A stretch of 64,000 bases of DNA from Thermodesulfobacteriota bacterium (GTDB lineage Bacteria > Desulfobacterota > Desulfobacteria > Desulfobacterales > Desulfosudaceae). The stretch covers positions 212,044-276,043 of the forward strand of contig JBFMDX010000005.1 in the NCBI GenBank assembly GCA_040753795.1. The letters run 5' to 3'. The notes under the pieces are model-generated. The model was not told the origin of the DNA and ran no database searches. It saw only the letters and a list, made by a program, of their open reading frames with translations. Positions 29,128-37,403 of this stretch are shown here, piece after piece (within the stretch, counting starts at the first letter, position 1; the number at the start of each line of letters is the position of its first letter). A program made the translations under genes and the position numbers.

Positions 29128-31467
29128 TTACGGCTTCCTTTCAATGGTCACATAATTGATTTTTCCATTGAACCTGGATGAAGCGCCATAATCCGCAACA
29201 TGGGTGCCGTCATCGATGCCGACATCCGCCAGATCATCAACCGAGAAAAGCCCTGGCTGGGTTTTTTCAATCCTCTTTTCCGCCACCTTTTTCCCGTTGG
29301 CTGAAATGGTGCCAACGCCGCCTTTGCCCATTCCGCCGCCATCGTATTGAAAGTCGTAAACCAGTTTGTAATTTCCCGGTTCCAGTGCCTTTTCAGCCAT
29401 GATCTGCGTTGATTCCATCCCCAGGTAATTGTAAGTGAAAGCCGGTTTTCCATTTTTCATATAGAAAGACAGGCCGCCAAACCGCCCGCCCTGGCATACG
29501 ATTACACCATTTCCGTTGGCATCTACCGCTACTTCTGAAGTGATGGTGTAAGCCGTATTTCTCAGGTCGATGAAAATATCAACGCCCATTCCCTTCATGC
29601 CCTCGCCGTAGGTGATGGTGTTTCTGCCGCCCATAATCGTTGGCCTGCCCATCAATTCGGCATTGGTTCTTTCCAGCAGGCGATCATCAATAGGGAGTAC
29701 ATGGTATTTTTCAGCTTCCGCCATAAAGGAATCCTGCATGGACTTCAGTTTATCGGGATTTTTCGCGGCCACATTATTGGCCAGACTGAAATCCTCATTG
29801 GTATTGTATAATTCCCACTTGTCTTCCTGAAGGGGATGGAGGGGTTTCTGCATCCATGCCGGTCTGTGGATGGTCCGGGCGAACCAGCCGTTCTGGTAAA
29901 CGCCTCGGTTGCCGAACATTTCAAAATATTGTATTTGATGTCGCTCAGCCGCGCCGGATTCATTGAATGTGTATGCCAGGCTGACTCCCTCAATCGGATC
30001 CTGCTCTATGCCATTGACCATTCTGGGCGCCGGTATTCTGGTGACTTCATAAACGGTTGGAGCGATATCAATGACATGGCCGAACTGCGAACGCAATTCT
30101 CCTTTGGCTTTGATGCCTGCCGGCCAGTGAATGATCATGCCGTTTCGGGTGCCACCAAAATCGGAAGCCACCTGCTTGGTATAGGAGAAAGGCGTGTCCA
30201 GGGCAACGGCCCATCCGGCAGCGAAATGCGGGTAGGTGCTTTCAGAGCCCCATTCGTCGTAATGTTTCAGCATATCCGGAACGGTTTCGGGCACCCCGCT
30301 GAAGTAGGTCATCTCACTGAACATGCCGTTCATCTGGCCTTCGGCGCTGGCGCCATTATCGCCGGCAATAAAAATGATGACCGTATTGTCCAGTTCACCC
30401 AGTTCTTCAATCGCTGAAATGAGTCTTCCCGCTTCATAATCGGTTTGTTCGGCAAATCCGGCATAAACTTCCATCTGGCGGGCAAACAATTTCTTTTCAT
30501 CGGCCGAAAGTTTTTCCCAGTCTTTGATGGCTTCGGGTTTAGGGGCCAGTTTGGTGTCTGGGGGAACGATTCCCCGTTTTTTCTGTCGTTCCAGAGTCAG
30601 TTCACGCATTTTATCCCAGCCCTGATCGAATTTTCCTTTGTATTTTTCAATCCATTCTTTTGGAACATGATGCGGCGCATGGGTAGCACCCGGAGCATAA
30701 TACATAAAGAATGGTTTGTCGGGTGTTAACGCCTGTTGGAAACGAACCCAAGAAATAGCCTGGTTGGTCATGTCGGTGGTGAAGTGATAGTTCGGGTCTT
30801 CGGGTGTTTCTACCAGCGTAACCCCATCATAAATAAGCGGCGCCCACTGATTGGTTTCACCGCCGATAAAACCATAAAATTTCTCAAAACCTGAACGTGT
30901 CGGCCAGCGGTCCTGGGGGCCTGAAACGGAGATTTCCCAGGGCGGGGTTTCATGATATTTCCCAAAGGCGGCGGTATTGTATCCATTCTGCCGAAGCACT
31001 TCAGCCATTGGGGTGATGGTTTGAGGCCTTACCCCGGTATTTCCCGGAAAGGTGGTCGCAGCTTCTGTAATAGCGCCCATATTGTTGCTGTGATGGTTAT
31101 AACCGGTCAGCAAGGCCACCCGTGTGGGCGAAGAAAGGGCAGTTGTATGAAACCGATTAAATCTCAAACCGTTGTCGGCAAGCTTGTCCATGGTCGGCGT
31201 TTTGACAGGGCCGCCAAACGCTTCCGACACGCCAAAGCCCATATCATCAATTAAAATAACGACCACATTGGGCGCTCCGGCCGGGGCGGTTACTTCAAAA
31301 CGCGCCGGCGGAGTGGCATTCCGGGCATCGAGCACATTGCTGCGCGGGAACCGGGGTTCCGGGATCGGCAGCGCTGTGCGATCCAAGTCCGTCTGGGCTC
31401 CGGCGGTTGCGGCGCAGGCCGCGCCCAGCGCAAGGCCGATCATGTTATGGATTTGTTTCCTTTTCAT
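29128..31467 (-). CDS. Ser-type arylsulfatase, exported
   Basis: Periplasmic sulfate-ester hydrolase of 779 residues. The signal peptide ends ATAGAQT. Metal-binding Asp pair is in VVVILIDDMGFG (residues 74-75). The active-site motif is LSSPTR, with Ser112 at the position converted to formylglycine, followed by VALLTGYNHH. The Ser rather than Cys version needs a radical-SAM maturase, which is encoded next door. After about residue 550 a beta-rich C-terminal extension is present. Start supported by aaggagatgttaac upstream. Substrate unknown. Confidence 0.95.
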   Translation of the reverse strand: MKRKQIHNMIGLALGAACAATAGAQTDLDRTALPIPEPRFPRSNVLDARNATPPARFEVTAPAGAPNVVVILIDDMGFGVSEAFGGPVKTPTMDKLADNGLRFNRFHTTALSSPTRVALLTGYNHHSNNMGAITEAATTFPGNTGVRPQTITPMAEVLRQNGYNTAAFGKYHETPPWEISVSGPQDRWPTRSGFEKFYGFIGGETNQWAPLIYDGVTLVETPEDPNYHFTTDMTNQAISWVRFQQALTPDKPFFMYYAPGATHAPHHVPKEWIEKYKGKFDQGWDKMRELTLERQKKRGIVPPDTKLAPKPEAIKDWEKLSADEKKLFARQMEVYAGFAEQTDYEAGRLISAIEELGELDNTVIIFIAGDNGASAEGQMNGMFSEMTYFSGVPETVPDMLKHYDEWGSESTYPHFAAGWAVALDTPFSYTKQVASDFGGTRNGMIIHWPAGIKAKGELRSQFGHVIDIAPTVYEVTRIPAPRMVNGIEQDPIEGVSLAYTFNESGAAERHQIQYFEMFGNRGVYQNGWFARTIHRPAWMQKPLHPLQEDKWELYNTNEDFSLANNVAAKNPDKLKSMQDSFMAEAEKYHVLPIDDRLLERTNAELMGRPTIMGGRNTITYGEGMKGMGVDIFIDLRNTAYTITSEVAVDANGNGVIVCQGGRFGGLSFYMKNGKPAFTYNYLGMESTQIMAEKALEPGNYKLVYDFQYDGGGMGKGGVGTISANGKKVAEKRIEKTQPGLFSVDDLADVGIDDGTHVADYGASSRFNGKINYVTIERKP

Positions 31468-31777
31468 GTTAACATCTCCTTATTCGATATCGTTAGAGAA
31501 TACAATGGTCAGGCCCGGCGCCGGCCCATACCGCCACATTCAACATTATCAATAATATCATTGAAATTCAAAGCTACATTGCCGGAAAAGATTCTCGACT
31601 CACCGCCGGCCATGGATTCCGTCTCTAAGGACGCTGAGGGAGCAAATGACAGCAATCCGGAATTCAGACCGCGGAAATCTCGCTCGGCAAATCGGCCCGG
31701 GAGATTCCTCTCAAGTCTAAAAAACATCGTGGGCCATTGAACCATACAGGCTGTACCCTTACTTCAGTCCTTATATT
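31468..31777. other. Intergenic region, 310 bases
   Basis: Leader of the arylsulfatase gene (minus strand) and the 3' side of the cation exchanger gene. I see no convincing gene. Short open frames on both strands lack signals or ribosome-binding sites. No strong hairpin or repeat was recognised. Confidence 0.5.
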
Positions 31778-32872
31778 TCAGGCGCCTTGAGGCGGCAGCA
31801 GGTAAAGCGTCATGGCGAAAATCAGGTAGACCATTAACACCAGCACACCGTCAAACCATGCCGATCGGCCGCTATTGGTGACAAGCGATGCGGTCAGCGT
31901 GGCGATAAGAATCATTACCACCGCACCCGGCCAGAATTGCAGATCCATCGGTGCCGGTCCGATGAAATAACTCGCGAGCACCAGAACCGGTGCGACAAAA
32001 AGCGCTATTTGCGATGCGCTGCCCAGGGCAATGCCCACGCTCAGGTCCAGGCGGTTTTTACGCGCACCCGAAAACGCGGAGGCCATTTCAGCCGCACCGC
32101 CGACCAGCGCCACGATAATGAACCCCACAAAGGCACGGGTCATCCCGAAGGCCTCTGCCGCCTTCTGCACCGATTCGACAAAAATCTCGCTCACCAGCGC
32201 CACCAGCACCGTGACGCCGGCGAGCGTCAGCAGTGACAGACCGATGGGCCATGGCGTTTCATCGGCCTCTCCGGATTCCGCGCTGGCGAACAGCTCGCGA
32301 TGGGTTTTAAGGGAGAACAGCATGCTCAGGCCATAGGTCGCGATGAGCAGCAGTGCCAGCCCCAGGCTCAGATCCTTTGTAAATTCATTGACACCCGCGG
32401 CATCGGCTTTGGCGACCGCGGAAGGGATCAGGAGGGCGACCGTGGCAAGGAAGAGCAGGCCCGCCTGCAGGCGGGCGCTGGTCCGGTTGTATTCCTGCAC
32501 ATGGTGTTTGAGCCCGCCGAGAAAAAACGATGCCCCCAGCATGAACAGCGTGTTGGCGACAATCGCACCGGCAATGGACGCCTTCACCAGCAGGTATTCC
32601 CCGGCGCTCAGGGCGGTGACCGCGATGACCAGCTCGGTCAGATTTCCCAGTGTGGCGTTGAGCAGGCCGCCCACCGCATCGCCGGTTTTGGCGGCCACGG
32701 ACTCGGTGGCATGGCTCAACAAGGCGGCCAGCGGAACGATGGCCAGGACCGATAATCCGAACAGCAGCCGGTGTGCTTCGGGATAAAATTCCCGGGCCAT
32801 TAAAACCACCGGTACAAAAGCAAGCAGCCAGAGCAACGGATTATGGCGTATTTCCTTGAACAGTTCGCGCAT
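31778..32872 (-). CDS. Calcium/proton exchanger (CAX family)
   Basis: Inner-membrane Ca2+/H+ antiporter of 364 residues with about eleven membrane segments. The two alpha repeats are visible: GDAVGGLLNATLGNLTELVIAV in the first half and FVGFIIVALVGGAAEMASAF in the second, with the conserved acidic residues (Glu in NLTELV and in GAAEM). It likely exports Ca2+ or similar cations. It stands alone on the minus strand, 177 bases from the glucokinase gene; a 28-bp palindrome lies in that gap. Confidence 0.93.
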   Translation of the reverse strand: MRELFKEIRHNPLLWLLAFVPVVLMAREFYPEAHRLLFGLSVLAIVPLAALLSHATESVAAKTGDAVGGLLNATLGNLTELVIAVTALSAGEYLLVKASIAGAIVANTLFMLGASFFLGGLKHHVQEYNRTSARLQAGLLFLATVALLIPSAVAKADAAGVNEFTKDLSLGLALLLIATYGLSMLFSLKTHRELFASAESGEADETPWPIGLSLLTLAGVTVLVALVSEIFVESVQKAAEAFGMTRAFVGFIIVALVGGAAEMASAFSGARKNRLDLSVGIALGSASQIALFVAPVLVLASYFIGPAPMDLQFWPGAVVMILIATLTASLVTNSGRSAWFDGVLVLMVYLIFAMTLYLLPPQGA

Positions 32873-32988
32873 AGCGGTAATGTCTTTCCTGTTTATTGTC
32901 TATCGATCTGATGCTTCACCGCTGTACATGACGTGCCGGTATATCGGCATAACGACTTCATATGGACATTCAGCGCAGACTCGGCCCT

Positions 32989-33016
32989 GCAGGGGCGCGG
33001 CGCGCCGTGCCCCTGC
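32989..33016. repeat. 28-bp near-perfect palindrome
   Basis: GCAGGGGCGCGG at 32989-33000 pairs with 33001-33016, with a single mismatched pair. It is GC-only, has no T run after it and lies between two minus-strand genes. It looks like a REP-type element rather than a terminator. Confidence 0.55.
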
Positions 33017-33049
33017 GGTGTCAAGGTTATACGCCCTGCCACGCCGGCA

Positions 33050-34045
33050 TCACATCCGCGCCGCGTACCGGGCCGAACCCAGCAGGGCGGCCTTGGGGTT
33101 TAAGATCACCCGGACGGGCATGGACTGCAGCAGGGGCTTCATCCGCCCCTTGGCCGTGAAGGCGTTCATGAACACCGGCTCTTTCAATCGGGCGATGATC
33201 CTGGGGGCGATGCCGCCGCCGATATAGACCCCGCCGGTGGCCATGACTTTCAGGGCCATGTTCCCGGCTTCGGCGCCGTAGATCGATACGAACATGTCCA
33301 GGGCCTGGACGCAGATGGGGCTCTTGCCGTCCAGGGCGTTGCGGCTGATCACGGCCGGCGGGTCTTCCCGCCGCACCTGCTCGGCCAGCCAGGCCGGCTC
33401 CTCGAGTTTGCCGGTGTCTCTCAGGAACTGATAAAGGTCGTACAGGCCCCTGCCGGACAAGACCCGTTCCACGCTGACCCGGCCATGTTTTTTCAGCAGG
33501 TAATTGAGCAGTTCCATCTCGATGTGATTGCGCGGGGCGAAATCACTGTGGCCGCCCTCGGTCCCCATGGGCCTGGATCCGGACTCGTCCCTGAAAATGA
33601 CGGCCTCTCCCAGGCCGGTGCCGGCGGAGACGACCGCCCGGTTGCCCCGGGGGTCTTCGGTCCCCGGGTTGAGGACCTCGATATCGGCGTCCTCGAGTTC
33701 GCCGATCCCCCAGGCATTGGCTTCCAGGTCATTGATCAGGCCCACTTGGGGAAGACCGAGCTTGCGGGCGATCTGCCGGGCGTCGATCACCCAGGGGAGA
33801 TTGACGGTTTCGCAGCGCCCGGAACAGACGGGTCCGGCCACGCCGAAGCAGGCCCTGGTGACGGCATGGGAAGAACCCGCCAGAAACCGGTCAAGGACGC
33901 TCTCCAGGCCGGTCTCTTCCCGGCTGGAGAACCGCTGCTCCGCGACAAACCGGAACCGGTCCCGGTCCATCTCCATGACCGCCAGACGGGTATTGGTCCC
34001 GCCGATGTCGCCGACCAGGATCATCTCTTTTCCCTCTCCGTTCAT
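33050..34045 (-). CDS. glk: Glucokinase
   Basis: Cytoplasmic ATP:glucose 6-phosphotransferase of the Glk (ASKHA) family. The phosphate motif is LVGDIGGTNTRLAV near the start, the glucose region LINDLEANAWGI, and the adenosine motif SAGTGLGEAV, followed by GTEGGHSDFAPRN. The coding length of 331 residues is typical. The start at 34045 (MNGEGKEM) follows gggaggaatgccgg and overlaps the amylomaltase stop as ATGA. A second ATG eight codons on is also possible. Glucose freed by the amylomaltase would be its substrate, consistent with coupled translation. Confidence 0.95.
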   Translation of the reverse strand: MNGEGKEMILVGDIGGTNTRLAVMEMDRDRFRFVAEQRFSSREETGLESVLDRFLAGSSHAVTRACFGVAGPVCSGRCETVNLPWVIDARQIARKLGLPQVGLINDLEANAWGIGELEDADIEVLNPGTEDPRGNRAVVSAGTGLGEAVIFRDESGSRPMGTEGGHSDFAPRNHIEMELLNYLLKKHGRVSVERVLSGRGLYDLYQFLRDTGKLEEPAWLAEQVRREDPPAVISRNALDGKSPICVQALDMFVSIYGAEAGNMALKVMATGGVYIGGGIAPRIIARLKEPVFMNAFTAKGRMKPLLQSMPVRVILNPKAALLGSARYAARM

Positions 34046-35547
34046 CCGGCATTCCTCCCGTAGATTTCCGTCATTTCCCGCAGCCTGTCCGCCGCAGCGG
34101 CCGTGACCTGTCCGGGCGCAAGCCGCCACTCCCAGTTGCCGCGGGCCACGGCGGGCGTGTTCATGCGGGCCCCGGCGCCGAGTCCCAGCACGTCCTGGAC
34201 CGGCAGGATGACCGTGTCGGCCGCCGACATCATGGCCAGGCGGATAAAGGCCCAGTGGATTTCCTTCCCGGGCACTTTCCGGCCGGCATAGCGGAAAAAC
34301 ATTTTCCGGTCTCCGGCCGTGGCCTCTTCTTCGAACCACCCGCGAACCGTATTATTGTCATGGGTCCCGGTATAAGCAAAGCAATTCTTTTCATAGGCAT
34401 GGGGGAGAAATGAAGGCTCCGCGTTCCTCCCGGTAAAGGCGAACTGCAGGATTTTCATCCCGGGAAGCCGGTACCGCGCCATGATTTTCCGCACATCCGG
34501 GGTGATGAAGCCCAGGTCCTCGGCGATCAGGGGAAGGCGCGAAAACTTTTCTTTGGCCGCGCGCAGGAGATCCCCGGCCGGGGCTTTGACCCATTTCCCG
34601 TTAACGGCGGTCTTTTCCCCGGCCGGGACCTCCCAGCAGGCGACCAGCCCCCGGAAATGGTCGATCCGAACCAGGTCAAACAGGCGGAAATGATGCCCCA
34701 TCCGGTCGAGCCACCACCGGTAGCGGGTTTTTGAATGCGCCGCCCAGTCATAAACCGGGTTGTTCCACAGCTGGCCGGTCTGGCAGAAATAATCGGGCGG
34801 GACGCCGGACACTACCATCGGCCGGCCCTGCTCATCCAGCTTGAACAGGCCGGGGTTTGCCCAGGTATCGGCGCTGTCTGCGCCGACGTAAATGGGGATG
34901 TCTCCAATCAGGCGCACATCCTTTGTCCGGCAGTATGCCGCCAGCGCCTGCCACTGGCGGAAAAAAAGATACTGGCAGAATTTCTCCCTGCGGATGCGGG
35001 GGGAAATTTTCTTCCGGAGAGCCCTCATCTCCTTTGGATTTCTGTCCCTGATCGCTTCCGGCCACTGGTTCCAGGGTTTTCCCCGGAAATGATGTTTCAG
35101 GGTCACAAACAGCGCAAAATCCTCAAGCCATGGCGCCTGTTCGCCGCAAAACGCGTCAAACGCCCGGCGCCCCCTGCTTTGCCGGTTAAATTTTTTCCAG
35201 GCGTTTTCCAGCAGCCGGTTCCGGTAACGGACCGCCCCCGCGAAATCACATCGGCCCCGCGGAAACCGGGGCCGGGGCGTCATGTCCTTTGCGGCGAGAA
35301 AGCCTTCCTGCACCAGCAGTTCCGGGCTGATAAGGGAGGTGTTGCCGGCAAAAGCGGACGGGCTGCTGTAGGGGGAATTTCCATGGAGCGGGTCGACGGG
35401 GTTGAAGGGCAGGATCTGCCAGTATCGCTGCCCGGCTTTTGCCAGGAAATCCGCGAACCGGTATGCCTCCGGCCCCAGGTCACCGATGCCGCAGGCCGAG
35501 GGCAGCGACGTGATGTGAAGCAGCAGGCCGGATCCTCTCTGGTTCAT
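34042..35547 (-). CDS. malQ: 4-alpha-glucanotransferase (amylomaltase, GH77)
   Basis: Transfers glucan segments between maltodextrins, releasing glucose. The 501-residue protein has the GH77 motifs: SGLLLHITSLPSACGIGDLG at the start, IPIYVGADSADTWANPGLF, the catalytic-nucleophile region LVRIDHFRG, the acid/base region PLIAEDLGFITPDV and YTGTHDNNT. ATG 35547 follows cggagaggcgaaa and is preferred over an in-frame upstream codon. The reading frame is intact. It forms an operon with glucokinase and complements the glycogen phosphorylase at 3.8 kb. Confidence 0.97.
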   Translation of the reverse strand: MNQRGSGLLLHITSLPSACGIGDLGPEAYRFADFLAKAGQRYWQILPFNPVDPLHGNSPYSSPSAFAGNTSLISPELLVQEGFLAAKDMTPRPRFPRGRCDFAGAVRYRNRLLENAWKKFNRQSRGRRAFDAFCGEQAPWLEDFALFVTLKHHFRGKPWNQWPEAIRDRNPKEMRALRKKISPRIRREKFCQYLFFRQWQALAAYCRTKDVRLIGDIPIYVGADSADTWANPGLFKLDEQGRPMVVSGVPPDYFCQTGQLWNNPVYDWAAHSKTRYRWWLDRMGHHFRLFDLVRIDHFRGLVACWEVPAGEKTAVNGKWVKAPAGDLLRAAKEKFSRLPLIAEDLGFITPDVRKIMARYRLPGMKILQFAFTGRNAEPSFLPHAYEKNCFAYTGTHDNNTVRGWFEEEATAGDRKMFFRYAGRKVPGKEIHWAFIRLAMMSAADTVILPVQDVLGLGAGARMNTPAVARGNWEWRLAPGQVTAAAADRLREMTEIYGRNAG

Positions 35548-35608
35548 TTTCGCCTCTCCGGGAAAAAGGTTCGTTCCGCAACCGGTTTTCATTATTATAC
35601 CGGTTTAT

Positions 35609-35640
35609 CCGGAAATTTCACGAGTTGATTTGGCCGCGGC
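35609..35640 (+). repeat. 32-bp direct repeat, left copy
   Basis: Identical to 50285-50316 at 31 of 32 positions and in the same orientation. The two copies enclose 14.7 kb containing the metal exporter and the lipid operon. Confidence 0.7.
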
Positions 35641-35709
35641 AGACAACAAGATCGATCCAGCCCACGATATTCTTCGCCGTCTGCCTGGCGTTATCGTTTC
35701 CCTGCCCCC

Positions 35710-35907
35710 ATGAAACAAATCCTTGCAATGGAACAGCTTCAATCGCGCTTTCTTAGAATTCTCGAGCGAACCAATAAATACGATCTGTTCGACAGATTAT
35801 ACAACGAGGGCCGAAAGGTGGATTATTCTCATCCGGAATTGCAGAAACGAAAATGGAAAAGACAGATACTGTCGCTTGTCATTTACATCGCAATATGTGA
35901 AATTTAA
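35710..35907 (+). CDS. Doubtful small ORF (65 aa)
   Basis: Reads MKQILAMEQLQSRFLRILER...DYSHPELQKRKWKRQ and ends in a short hydrophobic tail (ILSLVIYIAICEI). Codon use is more A/T-ending than in neighbours and there is no good ribosome-binding site. It could be a real accessory gene or part of a decayed one. Confidence 0.25.
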   Translation: MKQILAMEQLQSRFLRILERTNKYDLFDRLYNEGRKVDYSHPELQKRKWKRQILSLVIYIAICEI

Positions 35908-35999
35908 AAAATCACACGGGGGAAAATCGTTGAACCTTGCATCCGCGCAAACTAACCCTGTCTTTTAATTATGGAAATATTTGCCGGACGGAGAAAACC

Positions 36000-37403
36000 A
36001 TGAATTATAGCCTGAAACTTATTTTATCCGGGGTGATACAATTTACTATTGCTGCCGTTTTTGCATCATTGATTATGGCATGCGCTGGCCGGCCCGTTCC
36101 GGTTGAAAAAACCATCCGCAGCGATTTCAGCGCGGTTGCTTCGCGCTATCGGCCGGGAGACGCCAAACCAGATCTGCCGGTTCTAAGCACCCGGTCCGGG
36201 ATAGACGATTATCTGCGTTTCGCGATACTCAACAATCCTGCCGTCGAAGCGGCCTATTACGAATGGGCCGCGAGCGTGGAGCAGATCTCTGTGGCCCGTT
36301 CCCTTCCGGACCCGCGCCTGACCTTCCAGGCGGACATCGCCGATATGATTTCCTCTCTCATGGCGGGTCTGATGCTGGATCTGCCCGGCCCCGGGAAGCT
36401 GCGCGCGGCCGGCGAGGCGGCCGCCGCCGAAAGCCGGGTGCGTTACGCCGCATTTGAAGCGGAAGTTCTCCGCATTGCCTTTGCCGTCAAAAGCGCTTAT
36501 TACCGGCTTGCCTTCCTGGAAGAAAACATCCACGTCCAGCGGGATACGCTCAAGCTGCTTGATGACCTGGAACAGCTGGCCCGGCAGCAGAATGCCGCCG
36601 GACGCGCCATGCTTCAGGATGTATTGCGGGCGCAGATCGAACAGGAACAGCTCAGAACCCGGATCGAGAATCTGGAAGATTCACGTGGCATGCTGCTGGC
36701 CGAATTCAAAGCCGCTCTCGGCCTGGGCCCCGGAGACAGCATTCCGCCCACGCCCTCGGTCTTCACCCTCTCCGGGGAGACACCTGACAGTGAAGGCATT
36801 CTGGAAACCGCCCTGCGGCAGAACCCGGCCATTCAACAGATGGCGGCGGACATAAAAAGGGCGCAAGCCATGCTTGATCTGGCGCGCAAGGCCGGCGTGC
36901 CGGATTTTTCGATCGGTTTAGAAGTTGATGTGAAGCCCGACCCGGTCATGTGGCGGCCGTCGGCTGGCATCAGCCTGCCTGTCTGGCGCGACCGGATCGC
37001 AGCGGAAATAGCGGCTGCCCAGGCAGGCAAGCGCGCCGCCGAGGCGCGCCTTGACGGTGAACAGGTGCGAATCGCGGCAGAGCTTGCCGCGATGCTTTAC
37101 ATGCATCGCGAGAGTGTCCGCAACGCAGATCTTTTGGAGAACCGCCTCATTCCCAAGGGGCGGCAGTCGCTTGAGGCGGCCCGCGCCGGATATGCAAGCG
37201 GCAGGTCTGCTTTTTTCGATGTGATCGAAAGCCACCGCCAACTGCTGATGTTCGATACCGCGCTCATCGAGGCCCGCACGCAACGGGAGCTGTCGCTGGC
37301 AAACCTCTCGCTTTTAATTGCCGGCACGCCACCGCCGGGCGACCCGTTGCAGCATTCCGAGGAGAATTCTGATCACCAAAATACGAAGGAGGATTCCCGA
37401 TGA
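36000..37403 (+). CDS. CusC/CzcC-like outer-membrane efflux channel
   Basis: A TolC-type channel of 467 residues. The signal ends SLIMAC, so it is probably a lipoprotein. Coiled-coil hairpin repeats are visible: FAILNNPAVEAAYYEWAASV, SAYYRLAFLEENI and ARAGYASGRSAFFDVIESHRQ. It is the first gene of a CusCBA operon; the adaptor start overlaps its stop as ATGA. The start at 36000 follows ggacggagaaaacc. Heavy-metal specificity is inferred from the partner genes. Confidence 0.9.
   Translation: MNYSLKLILSGVIQFTIAAVFASLIMACAGRPVPVEKTIRSDFSAVASRYRPGDAKPDLPVLSTRSGIDDYLRFAILNNPAVEAAYYEWAASVEQISVARSLPDPRLTFQADIADMISSLMAGLMLDLPGPGKLRAAGEAAAAESRVRYAAFEAEVLRIAFAVKSAYYRLAFLEENIHVQRDTLKLLDDLEQLARQQNAAGRAMLQDVLRAQIEQEQLRTRIENLEDSRGMLLAEFKAALGLGPGDSIPPTPSVFTLSGETPDSEGILETALRQNPAIQQMAADIKRAQAMLDLARKAGVPDFSIGLEVDVKPDPVMWRPSAGISLPVWRDRIAAEIAAAQAGKRAAEARLDGEQVRIAAELAAMLYMHRESVRNADLLENRLIPKGRQSLEAARAGYASGRSAFFDVIESHRQLLMFDTALIEARTQRELSLANLSLLIAGTPPPGDPLQHSEENSDHQNTKEDSR

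Larger units (their letters stand above)
35548..35999. other. Intergenic region with a direct repeat and possible gene fragments
   Basis: Holds a 32-bp sequence (35609-35640) that recurs at 50285-50316, and a weak plus-strand ORF (35710-35907). On the minus strand, 35618-35752 is open for 44 codons and reads like a protein tail (GFVSWGQGNDNARQTAKN, ending QINS), with its stop inside the 32-bp repeat. Both may be debris of a lost gene. Base composition is less GC-rich than in the flanking genes. Confidence 0.4.
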
